In this document: positions 9,237 through 17,487 of the stretch, in pieces
Numbering within the stretch: the first letter of the stretch is position 1
Layout of the letters: each line of letters opens with the position of its first letter
Assembly: GCA_029256485.1 (NCBI GenBank)
Contig: JAQSXU010000027.1
Location: 1-37,524, forward strand
Reading direction: 5' to 3'
Length of the DNA stretch: 37,524 bases
Origin: Clostridiaceae bacterium
GTDB taxonomy: Bacteria; Bacillota_A; Clostridia; Clostridiales; Clostridiaceae
Notes under the pieces: generated by a model
What the model was told of the DNA's origin: nothing
Database searches by the model: none
Seen by the model: the letters and a program-made list of their open reading frames with translations, nothing else
Made by a program: the position numbers and the translations under genes

Positions 9237-9282
9237 TTTATATTAAATTTTGCTGAGTTTGTTAATAGCTTATTTAGAATAC

Positions 9283-9723
9283 TTATCTGCTTTCTTCATA
9301 CTTTTTTAGCATGTTTAATCTTACTTCATGCCTTCCACCTTGATACTCAGCCTTATACCATTGGTCAAATAACATTACAGCTAATCCTTTACCTATCACT
9401 CTCTCACCCATACATATAATATTTGCATTGTTATGCATCTTTGTGTATTTAGCTGAATATGCATTGTCTACAACTGCTGCTCTAATACCATTAACCTTAT
9501 TAGCCATTATTGACATTCCTATACCTGTACCACAGCAAAGTACACCAGATTCGCACTGACCTAAAGCAACTGCGTTTGCAACTTTTAGTGCATATTCTGG
9601 AAAATTAACACTTTCCGTTGAATAGGTACCGAAATCTTTGAATTCAATATTTTCTTCTTTTAAATGTTGAATTAGAGCTTCTTTTAAATTAAATCCTCCA
9701 TGATCACATCCAATTGCAATCAT
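9283..9723 (-). CDS. rpiB: Ribose-5-phosphate isomerase B
   Basis: 146 residues, typical for RpiB/LacAB-family isomerases. MIAIGCDHGGFNLKE at the start, CGTGIGMSIMANKV in the middle (phosphate loop, with the usual catalytic cysteine in CCGTG) and HNNANIICMGERV toward the end are diagnostic. It interconverts ribulose-5-P and ribose-5-P in the cytosol. I place the start at ATG 9723, because AGGAAG sits 8 bases upstream; the GTG three codons earlier (9732) overlaps that ribosome binding site. It is the last gene of the pentitol operon, 16 bases after rpe, and lets ribulose-5-P made by the dehydrogenases enter the non-oxidative pentose phosphate pathway. An allose-6-phosphate or galactose-6-phosphate isomerase role is a less likely alternative given the neighbours. 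Confidence 0.93.
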   Translation of the reverse strand: MIAIGCDHGGFNLKEALIQHLKEENIEFKDFGTYSTESVNFPEYALKVANAVALGQCESGVLCCGTGIGMSIMANKVNGIRAAVVDNAYSAKYTKMHNNANIICMGERVIGKGLAVMLFDQWYKAEYQGGRHEVRLNMLKKYEESR

Positions 9724-9739
9724 TATAGTCACTTCCTAA

Positions 9740-10390
9740 CTAAATATAAGTTTTAAATTTTTGAAGATTTTCTGTTATGTTTCCATTTTTGAACACCGAC
9801 GATCCCATAACGATATCTTTTGCTCCAAGTTCAATTAGCCTGTCTATGTTATTTTCACCTATGCCACCATCTACTTGAATAATAGCAGAAGATGCCTTTT
9901 CTTTAATCAAATTATTCAGTTGTATTATTTTAGCTTCCATACCATTAATATATTTTTGGCCTCCGAAACCTGGATTTACAGTCATAATGAGAATTTTATC
10001 AACTATGTTTGTTAAATACTCAATATTACTTAAGGAAGTAGCTGGATTAAGAGCTACTCCAACCTGAACATTTTTTTTAATTTCTTCTAAAGCCCTATAA
10101 ATATGTTTACATGCCTCACAGTGAACTGTAATACTATCTGCACCTGCATCAATAAATTCCTTTATAAACCTTATTGGCTCATGTACCATTAAGTGAACAT
10201 CAAAATTCATTTTAGTAAATTTTCTTAATTGCTTTATTTGTCCTGGTCCAAATGTAATATTGGGAACGAAATTACCATCCATAACATCAATGTGAATAGA
10301 TTTTATACCTGATTCCTCCAGCAACTTTAAATCAGACTGCAGATTATTAAAATTAGCTGATAAAATCGAAGGATTTATTAGTACATTCAT
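9740..10390 (-). CDS. rpe: Ribulose-phosphate 3-epimerase
   Basis: 216 residues with a TIM-barrel fold. It has the expected PSILSANF opening, HIDVMDGNFVPNITFGP (catalytic Asp and metal ligands), FDVHLMV (His ligand), MTVNPGFGGQ, QVDGGI (second catalytic Asp) and a phosphate-binding GSSVF near the C-terminus. It converts ribulose-5-P to xylulose-5-P. The start follows AAGAGGTGG. In the operon it links the product of one dehydrogenase (ribulose-5-P) to transketolase. The related allulose-6-phosphate epimerase (AlsE) shares this fold and cannot be wholly excluded, but the transketolase, transaldolase and rpiB neighbours favour Rpe. Confidence 0.93.
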   Translation of the reverse strand: MNVLINPSILSANFNNLQSDLKLLEESGIKSIHIDVMDGNFVPNITFGPGQIKQLRKFTKMNFDVHLMVHEPIRFIKEFIDAGADSITVHCEACKHIYRALEEIKKNVQVGVALNPATSLSNIEYLTNIVDKILIMTVNPGFGGQKYINGMEAKIIQLNNLIKEKASSAIIQVDGGIGENNIDRLIELGAKDIVMGSSVFKNGNITENLQKFKTYI

Positions 10391-10443
10391 CCAACCACCT
10401 CTTAATAAATTATATTGATATTAGATAATTGTATTAAAAATAA

Positions 10444-11094
10444 TTAAAGTTTTAAATTTGATCCTTCCCAATCTTTTTTAAACCTTTCTATCCCTGCATC
10501 TGTCAATGGATGTTTTATCATCTGCATAAATACCTTATATGGTACGGTTGCTATATCTGCACCTTGTTTTGCAGCTTGCAATACATGTAATGGTCCTCTA
10601 ACGCTGGCAGTAATAATTTCAGACTTAATTCCATATATTTTAAAAATTTCTGCAATTTCTGAAATAAGATTTATACCATCAAACCCTATATCATCCAGCC
10701 TACCCACAAAAGGACTTACATAACTAGCTCCGGCGGCAGCAGCTAATAATGCTTGAGTTACGGAAAAAATCAAAGTAACATTGGTTCTGATATTTTCCTT
10801 TGAAAGAGCGCTAACTGCTTCTAGTCCGTTACTTGTCATAGGAATTTTTACAACTATGTTTTTATGAATCTTTGATAACTCTCTAGCTTCTTTAATCATA
10901 TTCTCAGCATCGTCACTAATTACTTCTGCACTAATTGGTCCGTCCACTATAGATGCTATTTCCTTTACAACTTCTTTAAAATCTCTGCCTTCCTTAGCTA
11001 TAAGTGAAGGGTTAGTAGTCACTCCCGAAATAATACCTAATTTACCAGCTTTTCTTATTTCATCAACATTTGCTGTATCAATAAAAAATTTCAT
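10444..11094 (-). CDS. tal: Transaldolase (short, fructose-6-phosphate aldolase-like type)
   Basis: 216 residues, the length of the short decameric transaldolase/FSA family rather than the roughly 320-residue TalB type. [34 protein letters not shown] (Schiff-base lysine) and [11 protein letters not shown] are characteristic. It moves a dihydroxyacetone unit between sedoheptulose-7-P and glyceraldehyde-3-P. The start follows GGAGGAG. It lies 12 bases after the transketolase C-terminal subunit and completes the non-oxidative pentose phosphate route within the operon. FSA activity on free dihydroxyacetone is possible for this subfamily, but the residue distinguishing the two cannot be fixed safely by eye. 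Confidence 0.92.
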   Translation of the reverse strand: MKFFIDTANVDEIRKAGKLGIISGVTTNPSLIAKEGRDFKEVVKEIASIVDGPISAEVISDDAENMIKEARELSKIHKNIVVKIPMTSNGLEAVSALSKENIRTNVTLIFSVTQALLAAAAGASYVSPFVGRLDDIGFDGINLISEIAEIFKIYGIKSEIITASVRGPLHVLQAAKQGADIATVPYKVFMQMIKHPLTDAGIERFKKDWEGSNLKL

Positions 11095-11106
11095 TTTTTT
11101 CTCCTC

Positions 11107-12030
11107 CTATTTAAAGCATTTTATTACTTTTATTATGTTTTCAGATGTTAAATTATAATGTTCCAGCAGTTTTTCTGGAGTACCTGAATGTCCAAATTTA
11201 TCTTCTACTCCAACCATTCTCATTTTCGTTGGATACTCCACGGAAAGCACTTCGGCCACAGCGGACCCTAATCCTCCGATAATGCTGTGTTCTTCTACAG
11301 TAACAATTTTATTGGTTAATTTCGCATACTTTACAATGAGCTCTCTGTCAATAGGTTTAATTGTGGCCATATTAATTACTGAAACTTCTATATTTTCATC
11401 TTTCAATTTTTCTGCAGCTTCAAGTGCAGTACTTACCATTATTCCTGTTGCAATTATTGTTGCATCCTTACCTTCTCTTAAAACTTCACCCTTTCCAATT
11501 TGAAATTGGTATTTATCATCGTGAATTACAGGCACTGGAAATCTGCCAAGTCTTATATACATTGGTCCATCATACTTTACTGCTTCAAAAATCACTTGTT
11601 TTGTTTCAACTGCATCAGATGGACTTACTACTACCATATTTGGTATACTTCTCATTAATGAAATATCTTCTATAGCCTGATGTGTGGCACCATCCTCTCC
11701 TACTGTTAAACCTGCATGGGTTACAACAACTTTTACATCTAATCTTGGATAGGCAACCGAATTTCTTATCTGCTCAAATGCTCTTCCTGCGGCAAACATG
11801 GCAAATGTGCTGGCAAAAGGAATTTTACCGCTTGCAGCAAGGCCTGCTGCAGTTCCAATCATATCCTGCTCTGAAATTCCCATATCAAAATATCTTTCCG
11901 GGCACACTTTTTTGAATTCATATGTTTTTGTTGACTTTCCTAAATCAGCATCTAATACTACTACATTTTTATTTGTTTTTGCTAGTTCAGCTAATGCTTC
12001 ACCATATGCTTGTCTTGTTGCAATTTTCAT
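11107..12030 (-). CDS. Transketolase, C-terminal subunit
   Basis: 307 residues, corresponding to the pyrimidine-binding and C-terminal domains of transketolase, as in two-gene transketolases of Firmicutes and archaea. DLGKSTKT, RYFDMGISEQDMIGTAAGLAASG (the catalytic Glu that activates thiamine diphosphate), THAGLTVGEDGATHQAIEDI and IRLGR are recognisable. It works only together with the N-terminal subunit encoded immediately upstream. The ATG at 12030 shares one base with the preceding TAA (TAATG), a clear coupling junction. Function: transfer of two-carbon ketol units among xylulose-5-P, ribose-5-P and erythrose-4-P, in the cytosol. Confidence 0.93.
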   Translation of the reverse strand: MKIATRQAYGEALAELAKTNKNVVVLDADLGKSTKTYEFKKVCPERYFDMGISEQDMIGTAAGLAASGKIPFASTFAMFAAGRAFEQIRNSVAYPRLDVKVVVTHAGLTVGEDGATHQAIEDISLMRSIPNMVVVSPSDAVETKQVIFEAVKYDGPMYIRLGRFPVPVIHDDKYQFQIGKGEVLREGKDATIIATGIMVSTALEAAEKLKDENIEVSVINMATIKPIDRELIVKYAKLTNKIVTVEEHSIIGGLGSAVAEVLSVEYPTKMRMVGVEDKFGHSGTPEKLLEHYNLTSENIIKVIKCFK

Positions 12031-12851
12031 TATTGAGCACCTCCCATAAGTTCTTTTATGGCTTCTTCTTTTTGTTCAATATTTGGTGCTACACCATGCC
12101 ATTGAACTTGATTTTCCATAAATGAAACCCCTTTGCCCTTAATAGTTTTTGCTATAATAACAGTTGGTTTTCCTTTCATCTTTTTTGCTTGGTCTATTGC
12201 ATTTTTAATTTGTTCAATATCATGTCCATCTACTTTTATTACATTCCAGTTAAATGCTTTAAACTTTTCATCAATTGGGTAAACATTCATAACTTCTTTA
12301 TTTGTGCCATCAATTTGTAAGCCATTGTTATCTACAAAGGCTACTACATTGTCTAGCTTATAATGTGCAGCTGTCATAGCAGCTTCCCAAACCTGTCCTT
12401 CTTCCAATTCGCCGTCTCCTAAAATTGCATAAACAGTATACTTTTTATTATTTAGTTTTCCAGCAATAGCAATGCCATTGGCAGCTGAGAGTCCTTGTCC
12501 TAATGATCCAGTGGTCATATCAAGTCCAGGTGTGCAGTTCATATCTGGATGTCCTTGAAGAATAGAGCCATACTTTCTTAATGTTTTCAATTCTTTTATA
12601 TCAAAAAAACCTCTTTCAGCCAATACTGCATAAAGAGCTGGAGCTGCATGACCTTTTGACAAAACCAGTCTATCTCTGTCATCATTTTTTTGTTCATAAA
12701 TGTCTACACACATCTTATCAAAATATAATACTGTTAAAATATCTGCACATGAAAGGGATCCACCTGGATGTCCTGATTTAGATTCGCTAAGCATTTCAAT
12801 AATATCAATTCTGACTTTTTTTGCTATATCCATTAATTCCTTATCTCCCAT
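12030..12851 (-). CDS. Transketolase, N-terminal subunit
   Basis: 273 residues, the thiamine-pyrophosphate-binding half. SKSGHPGGSLSCADILTVLYF opens the fold, LSKGHAAPALYA follows, and GDGELEEGQVWEA leads to NNGLQIDGTN, the GDG...N thiamine diphosphate and metal motif. The protein lacks the pyrimidine domain, which is supplied by the next gene through a one-base TAATG overlap. The start ATG 12851 follows AGAGGAGT. It sits 16 bases after the dehydrogenase stop, in the middle of the operon. A split transketolase dedicated to a pentitol operon suggests that the cell carries another general transketolase elsewhere, though that is inference. Confidence 0.93.
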   Translation of the reverse strand: MGDKELMDIAKKVRIDIIEMLSESKSGHPGGSLSCADILTVLYFDKMCVDIYEQKNDDRDRLVLSKGHAAPALYAVLAERGFFDIKELKTLRKYGSILQGHPDMNCTPGLDMTTGSLGQGLSAANGIAIAGKLNNKKYTVYAILGDGELEEGQVWEAAMTAAHYKLDNVVAFVDNNGLQIDGTNKEVMNVYPIDEKFKAFNWNVIKVDGHDIEQIKNAIDQAKKMKGKPTVIIAKTIKGKGVSFMENQVQWHGVAPNIEQKEEAIKELMGGAQ

Positions 12852-12867
12852 TTTTTAATCACTCCTC

Positions 12868-13899
12868 TTAAGATTCTATTACAACTTTTATGCCTTCACC
12901 TTTCATAACTTTATCAAAAGCTTTATCCCAATCCTTTAATTTAAAAATGTCTGAAACCAAAGATTTCATATCGACTTTATTTTCAGCCATTAAGTTAAGT
13001 GCTATATCCCAGGAACTTGGCTTTTGACTTCTGCTGCCTATATAGGTAATTTCCTTTTGAATTACTTTTTCCTCATTTAATTCATTTAAAGATTTAGCAA
13101 ATAGGCCTATTTGGACAAGGGTACCTTTTTTCCTAAGTAAGTTTAGTCCATTATTCATGGCTTGTATTGATCCTGAACATTCAAAAACCTTATTAACACC
13201 ATAACCATTTGTTAATCCATTAACCACTTCTTCTAAGTCTTCCTTTTGTATATTTACAGTTTTATCTATACCTATTTTTTCTGCAAGTTCTAACCTTTTT
13301 GCATCTTTTTCAATTCCTGCAATCATTACGAAAGCACCATTGGCCTTTGCAACCTGCGCTGTCATTAATCCGATAGGCCCGGGTCCGAAAACTAATACTT
13401 TTTCATTTTCATTTATTTTAACCTTTTCCATTGCAGCATGTACTGTACATGCCAATGGTTCTGTCAATGCTGCAGATAATAAATCTACCCCTTCAGGAAG
13501 CACATGAACACTTTTACCTCTGGCAACAACATATTCAGCAAAGCTTCCATTAGCTTGAGTTCCTAATCCCTTTCTAGAAGGACACAAATTATAATCTTTA
13601 GTTTTACAATACTCACATTTTTCACAAACGTAATATGTTGTCTCACTTGTAACATAATCTCCTAATTTTATTCCTGTAACATTTTTGCCTACTCCAACTA
13701 CTTCTCCTGAAAATTCATGTCCTAATACTACAGGCACTGTAGGGTTTTTATATTCGCCTTTATACGTATGTATATCTGAACCGCAAATTCCTGTATATTT
13801 AACCTTAATTTTAACTTGATCATCAGTATAATTTGGATTCTCTATATCAATTAACTTCATATTATTGTAACCTGTTTCTAATTTCGCTAATGCTTGCAT
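12868..13899 (-). CDS. Zinc-dependent polyol(-phosphate) dehydrogenase, MDR family (sorbitol dehydrogenase-like)
   Basis: 343 residues, medium-chain dehydrogenase/reductase. The catalytic-zinc region reads GICGSDIHTYKGEY and GHEFSGEVVGVG (Cys and His-Glu ligands). Structural-zinc cysteines are in CEKCEYCKTKDYNLC, and the Rossmann motif is VFGPGPIGLM. It should oxidise a polyol or, because a PTS phosphorylates the substrate, a pentitol phosphate, using NAD(P)+. In the equivalent Listeria pentitol operon two dehydrogenases give xylulose-5-P and ribulose-5-P; this is one of the pair. The start follows AAGGAG, 16 bases after the previous dehydrogenase. Which of the two products it makes cannot be told from the sequence. 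Threonine dehydrogenase is an unlikely alternative given context. Confidence 0.85.
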   Translation of the reverse strand: MQALAKLETGYNNMKLIDIENPNYTDDQVKIKVKYTGICGSDIHTYKGEYKNPTVPVVLGHEFSGEVVGVGKNVTGIKLGDYVTSETTYYVCEKCEYCKTKDYNLCPSRKGLGTQANGSFAEYVVARGKSVHVLPEGVDLLSAALTEPLACTVHAAMEKVKINENEKVLVFGPGPIGLMTAQVAKANGAFVMIAGIEKDAKRLELAEKIGIDKTVNIQKEDLEEVVNGLTNGYGVNKVFECSGSIQAMNNGLNLLRKKGTLVQIGLFAKSLNELNEEKVIQKEITYIGSRSQKPSSWDIALNLMAENKVDMKSLVSDIFKLKDWDKAFDKVMKGEGIKVVIES

Positions 13900-13915
13900 A
13901 AAACCAACTCCTTAT

Positions 13916-14953
13916 CTATGGCTTAATCAATATTTTATTATATTCTTCTTTTTTCGCTCCAATCATATCAAAAGCTTCTTTAATTTCGCTAAGTTTATAC
14001 TTATGTGATACCAAATCTTTAAGCACTATATTACCTGATTGGACGTAATTCACACTCATTGCCCATTCCTTTCCAGGAAACGGTGCTGAGTAAGAATTAA
14101 AGTAACCCTTTAAAGTTAACTCCTTTCGAAATATCCCTTCAAAAGCATTTTCCTTTAAAAGTACATCTGAATGTGCTATTCCAATATAAGCTACTTTACC
14201 TTTCTTTCTAGTAATAAGAAGGCATTGTTCTTCAGTAATTTTTGACCCTGCGCATTCCATAGAAATATCTACTCCCGCATTTCCAGTTATGTCCATAATA
14301 CTTTTAACCAAATCCGATTTGAGAGGATTAATACAAAATTTGGCTCCTAATTGTTTGGAAATTTCTAATTTTTTGTCTGAAATATCAACTGCAATAATGT
14401 TAGTTACTCCTGCAATTTTTAGCCAATCTATAGTTAACTGACCTATTATACCAGCTCCCATGACTGCAACAGTGTCACCTAATTGAGGTTCCGTTCCAAT
14501 TACAGCATGAGCAGCTACTGCCAATGGTTCTATCATTGCTCCATCTTCAAAATTCATATCATAAATTTTTACTAGATTCATGGCAGGAACTTTTACATAT
14601 TCTGCAAAGGCACCATATGTTTTTGCTCCTATCATTCCATAGTTATCACACATGGAATAAATTCCAGATTTACAGTAATGGCATTCATTACATGGAATAA
14701 ATGGTGCTGCTGTAACCCTTTCATTAATATCAAAGCCTTTTACATTCTTACCCTTTTCCCAAATTACTCCTGAAAACTCATGCCCAGCAATAGCAGGAAC
14801 TGGATATTTCCAATGATTTAAGATCCTTGGAGGATCTGAACCACAAATTCCACATGCTTTTACTTTTACAATAACAGAATCATCATCACAAACTGGATTA
14901 TCAAAATCAACATATCTAATATCTCCAGCTTTAAATAAAACACCTGCTTTCAT
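13916..14953 (-). CDS. Zinc-dependent polyol-phosphate dehydrogenase, MDR family (GatD-like)
   Basis: 345 residues. It resembles galactitol-1-phosphate 5-dehydrogenase (GatD): GICGSDPPRILNH, AGHEFSGVIWEKGKNV, CNECHYCKSGIYSMC (structural zinc), MGAGIIGQL (nucleotide binding) and FRKELTLKGYFNSYSAPFPGKEW, a segment shared with GatD-type enzymes that handle sugar-alcohol phosphates. It probably oxidises a pentitol phosphate (arabitol-, xylitol- or ribitol-phosphate) to xylulose-5-P or ribulose-5-P in the cytosol. It follows EIIC after an 88-base gap holding a large hairpin and has its own AGGAGTG ribosome binding site. With PTS components of the galactitol family a galactitol substrate was considered, but no tagatose-phosphate kinase or aldolase is present, whereas a full pentose phosphate set is. 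Confidence 0.87.
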   Translation of the reverse strand: MKAGVLFKAGDIRYVDFDNPVCDDDSVIVKVKACGICGSDPPRILNHWKYPVPAIAGHEFSGVIWEKGKNVKGFDINERVTAAPFIPCNECHYCKSGIYSMCDNYGMIGAKTYGAFAEYVKVPAMNLVKIYDMNFEDGAMIEPLAVAAHAVIGTEPQLGDTVAVMGAGIIGQLTIDWLKIAGVTNIIAVDISDKKLEISKQLGAKFCINPLKSDLVKSIMDITGNAGVDISMECAGSKITEEQCLLITRKKGKVAYIGIAHSDVLLKENAFEGIFRKELTLKGYFNSYSAPFPGKEWAMSVNYVQSGNIVLKDLVSHKYKLSEIKEAFDMIGAKKEEYNKILIKP

Positions 14954-14986
14954 ATCATTTCACTCCTAATAACAAATTTATTATTT

Positions 14987-15025
14987 AAATGTTAAAGAGT
15001 ACTGTATAAGCACTCTTTAACATTT
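14987..15025. other. Intercistronic hairpin between EIIC and GatD-like gene
   Basis: AAATGTTAAAGAGT (14987-15000) and ACTCTTTAACATTT (15012-15025) pair perfectly over 14 bases around an 11-base loop. On the minus strand, the direction of the operon, only a short TTTAAAT follows, so termination would be leaky. The long T-tract is on the plus strand. It may trim or shield the 3' end of the PTS transcript and lower expression of the catabolic half. Confidence 0.65.
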
Positions 15026-15041
15026 TTAAATTTTTTTTATT

Positions 15042-16316
15042 TTATAATGTACCTGTGAATAATTGGAATACTTTAATTACTATCCAATTCAAGAAGTTAC
15101 CACCCAAGTCCAAACTTGAAATCATAGTTGTTCCCTTTGGCATTGTAAACTGAGCCATTTTAGCAATTTCAGTATGAAAACTTGCAATGTTTGTAGCCAT
15201 TAGTAATGCCAATGCCATAACTATAGTACCAGCTATAACTGAATGAACAATATTACCCTTTGTAGAACCAACTATGAATGAAACATAAAAGCAAATAGTA
15301 GTTAAATCTCCAAATGGCAAAACTTGATTTCCTGGCAATACAACTGATAAAAATAATGTTATAGGAACTAATACAAGTGCTGTAGCTATAACTGCAGGAT
15401 GTCCAACTGACACTGCCGCATCTAAACCAATTGTTAAATTTCTATCTTTACCAAAATCCTTTTTCTGTAAGAACTCTCTAACGCCTTCTGAAATTGGGAT
15501 TAAACCTTCCATTAATATTTTAACCATACGAGGCATTAAGAACATAACACCACCCATAGCAATTCCTAGTTGCACACTTTTACCAATATCATATCCAGCT
15601 AAAAGCCCAATAAGCAAACCAATAACTAGTCCCATCATCATTGGCTCTCCAAATATACCAAATCTTTTTTGAATAGTTTCTGGATCTGCCTTAATATTTT
15701 TTATTCCAGGAATCATTCCAACTACTTTTGCTATAGGAATACCTATAAGACCGCAAGCGGCAGTGGATCCAGTTGGCAAAGACACTCCTTCAAGTCCAAA
15801 AAAGTCTTGAACCATTGGTGCTGTCCAATCAGCAATTTTAAGAACTGCAATTTCATATATTACACCTGCTAATATAGCCATGAGCCAATTTCCACCAGTT
15901 AAAACAAATACTGTTGCACCTGCTGCTGTAAAATGCCAATAATTCCAAATATCTATATCAACTACATTAGTAAACTTTAATACCAATAATGCTAAATTTA
16001 CAAGCATTGCTATTGGTATCATTATTGCTGCTATTGGTGAAGCCCAACTAATTGAAGCAGCTGCCGGCCAACCAACATCTAATATATTTAGATGCAATCC
16101 AAATCTTGTTACCATCTCATGTGTAGCTGCACCTAAATTGCTAGTAAGTAATCCAATTACCAAATTGATACCAACGAAGCCAATTCCTATAGTAAGCCCT
16201 GCTTTAAAAGATTTTTTAAAACCTAATCCAAATATTATTCCTAAAATTGTAATTGTAAGTGGTAAAATTACAGTAGGTCCTAAATTTAAAATGTACTGAA
16301 TAACATGTAATAACAT
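15042..16316 (-). CDS. PTS pentitol transporter subunit IIC, galactitol (GatC) family
   Basis: 424 residues, about ten hydrophobic segments, no soluble domain: a stand-alone EIIC of the galactitol family. LPTGSTAACGLIGIP, FGIFGEPMMMGL and MFLMPRMVKILMEGLIPISEG are typical of GatC/SgcC proteins. It forms the membrane channel that binds the pentitol and passes it to EIIB for phosphorylation. The start at 16316 follows AAGGGGG. It lies 164 bases after EIIB, unusually far for this operon; the gap is filled with two hairpins. In Listeria monocytogenes a GatC-family EIIC encoded with the same dehydrogenases and pentose phosphate enzymes is required for D-arabitol and D-xylitol use, so these are the best substrate guesses. 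Confidence 0.9.
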   Translation of the reverse strand: MLLHVIQYILNLGPTVILPLTITILGIIFGLGFKKSFKAGLTIGIGFVGINLVIGLLTSNLGAATHEMVTRFGLHLNILDVGWPAAASISWASPIAAIMIPIAMLVNLALLVLKFTNVVDIDIWNYWHFTAAGATVFVLTGGNWLMAILAGVIYEIAVLKIADWTAPMVQDFFGLEGVSLPTGSTAACGLIGIPIAKVVGMIPGIKNIKADPETIQKRFGIFGEPMMMGLVIGLLIGLLAGYDIGKSVQLGIAMGGVMFLMPRMVKILMEGLIPISEGVREFLQKKDFGKDRNLTIGLDAAVSVGHPAVIATALVLVPITLFLSVVLPGNQVLPFGDLTTICFYVSFIVGSTKGNIVHSVIAGTIVMALALLMATNIASFHTEIAKMAQFTMPKGTTMISSLDLGGNFLNWIVIKVFQLFTGTL

Positions 16317-16420
16317 ATATTTTCCCCCTTATATTTTTAACTTTTTATTTTCCTTTGAAAACCCTAGATTAATGTTATAAATCTGTAAATATAAATCTAT
16401 AAATATTTAAAATATGGTAT

Positions 16421-16479
16421 AATAAAAGTATTCCTTAAGTACTTTTATTACATAGGTTCACTTCCAAGGTGGCCTATGT
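16421..16479. other. Two back-to-back hairpins between EIIB and EIIC
   Basis: Hairpin 1: AATAAAAGTA (16421-16430) with TACTTTTATT (16440-16449), a 10-bp perfect stem. Hairpin 2: ACATAGG (16450-16456) with CCTATGT (16473-16479), with further pairing inside. Hairpin 2 begins two bases after the EIIB stop on the transcript. Neither has a good T-tract on the minus strand, so RNA processing or attenuation is likelier than full termination. Confidence 0.65.
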
Positions 16480-16480
16480 T

Positions 16481-16768
16481 TTAATCTTTTAATGCATCAA
16501 TAATTGCCTGATCAACCTTTTGTGTATTAATATTTGTTAGATAATTCATTGCCTTAATTAATGGAATTTTGTAGTTTTTTGATGCAATTGTAGTTGTAAC
16601 TAATAAATCTGCCTCTTCTTCATAGCCTGGTACTTCTAGCATCTTACATTGAATAACTCGTGCATTAAGATTATTAGCTTTTATCAAGTCCTCTACCTTC
16701 TTGCAAACAACTGTTGAAGTTGCTATTCCTGTACCACAGGCCACTAACACCACTTTTTGCTTGTTCAT
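16481..16768 (-). CDS. PTS pentitol transporter subunit IIB, galactitol (GatB) family
   Basis: 95 residues, the standard length for GatB-type EIIB. VVLVACGTGIATSTVVCKKVE near the start holds the phosphorylated cysteine (C12 in ACGTGIATS) in the P-loop-like phosphate site. It receives phosphate from EIIA and hands it to the pentitol during transport, at the cytosolic face of EIIC. The start at 16768 follows GAGGTGAG. It is 55 bases after EIIA and precedes the double-hairpin gap. The regulator encoded upstream probably reads the phosphorylation state of these two soluble proteins. Confidence 0.92.
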   Translation of the reverse strand: MNKQKVVLVACGTGIATSTVVCKKVEDLIKANNLNARVIQCKMLEVPGYEEEADLLVTTTIASKNYKIPLIKAMNYLTNINTQKVDQAIIDALKD

Positions 16769-16823
16769 TTTCTCACCTCACTTAAATTATATTTATATAT
16801 AATAAATAGTAAATGTTTACCAT

Positions 16824-17300
16824 TTATTTATATTCTAATTCAAAGTTAGAGACTATATCATATAATTCTTCTCTATCCTTTGCATCATTCATACTGTTCA
16901 AAATAGCTTCATTCTGAATTAAAAACATTAGTTGCTGCAGCATCATTATCTGGCTATGAGGTTCGTTCAGTGCCATTGCAAATACAATATTCACATTCAC
17001 TTCACCATTTCCATCCATACTATTGAATTTTACTGGATGTTTTAAAGTAGCAATTGCTATTGCTGGCTTAATTACATGAATTGCGTCAGTATGAGGTATT
17101 GCCACATTATATTTTCCTAATGATAGTCCCGTAGGAAATTTGCTTTCTCTTTCTACTAAACCATTAAAAAAGGAATCCTTTACAAAACCAAACCTTAATA
17201 ACATTTTAGACAAAGTATAAAAAACATCATCCGTTGTTTCAGCTTCAAGGTTATTTATTATTAATTCCTTATTTAAATATTCATTAATACTTGTTGCCAT
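16824..17300 (-). CDS. PTS pentitol transporter subunit IIA (fructose/mannitol-type)
   Basis: 158 residues. GLSLGKYNVAIPHTDAIHV holds the phosphorylated histidine (PHT) of the PTS EIIA type-2 fold; the C-terminal half, with MLQQLMFLIQNEAIL, is also typical. It takes phosphate from HPr and gives it to EIIB. I place the start at ATG 17300 (MATSINEYL), because AAAGGAGGG lies 7 bases upstream; an earlier in-frame ATG at 17336 would sit only about 26 bases from the predicted transcription start and has no good ribosome binding site. It is the first gene behind the sigma-54 promoter. Listeria and other Firmicutes pentitol operons have the same EIIA-EIIB-EIIC order. Confidence 0.9.
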   Translation of the reverse strand: MATSINEYLNKELIINNLEAETTDDVFYTLSKMLLRFGFVKDSFFNGLVERESKFPTGLSLGKYNVAIPHTDAIHVIKPAIAIATLKHPVKFNSMDGNGEVNVNIVFAMALNEPHSQIMMLQQLMFLIQNEAILNSMNDAKDREELYDIVSNFELEYK

Positions 17301-17372
17301 TAAGCTCCCTCCTTTTGTGTATATTTTTAAATCCATTTTACATTGTGCTTACTCTTTCGTTATAAATATTAA

Positions 17373-17389
17373 AGCAATTTACATGCCAA
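17373..17389 (-). promoter_or_regulatory. Sigma-54 (-24/-12) promoter of the pentitol operon
   Basis: On the minus strand TTGGCATGTAAATTGCT matches the consensus TTGGCACN5TTGCT with one difference, and the key GG and GC pairs are exactly 10 bases apart (GG-N10-GC). Transcription should start near 17362, about 62 bases before the EIIA start. The gene immediately upstream encodes a sigma-54 activator with a GAFTGA loop, which makes this match very unlikely to be chance. Confidence 0.88.
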
Positions 17390-17424
17390 AATTTTGTTGA
17401 AAAAGTAATAAATTATATTTTTAT

Positions 17425-17458
17425 ATAAAAAAAGATAAAAGTTCATTAAACTTCTACC
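17425..17458 (-). terminator. Intrinsic terminator of the sigma-54 activator gene
   Basis: GATAAAAGTT (17434-17443) pairs with AACTTCTACC (17449-17458) over 10 positions including wobbles, with a 5-base loop. On the minus strand a run of eight Ts follows. It lies between the activator stop and the -24/-12 promoter, so the activator and the operon are separate transcription units. It is also positioned where an upstream activator site could be. Confidence 0.8.
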
Positions 17459-17487
17459 TTTAAATACATTTCTGATAATATAAATTA

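Noticed and set aside
6554..9282. Cyclic-di-GMP (GEMM) riboswitch near the chemoreceptor and GGDEF genes
   Set aside because: I looked upstream of each start for the GEMM core and saw none; these leaders are short, with plain promoters or AT-rich sequence.
9724..9732. GTG start for rpiB three codons earlier
   Set aside because: The GTG overlaps the AGGAAG ribosome binding site that is ideally spaced for ATG 9723, and family members begin at the later methionine.
12868..17300. Galactitol rather than pentitol operon
   Set aside because: The PTS and one dehydrogenase are galactitol-family, but tagatose-6-phosphate kinase and bisphosphate aldolase are absent and a complete non-oxidative pentose phosphate set is present.
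17301..17336. Upstream ATG for the pentitol EIIA
   Set aside because: No ribosome binding site, very close to the predicted sigma-54 transcription start, and the extra residues do not belong to the EIIA fold. AAAGGAGGG marks ATG 17300.
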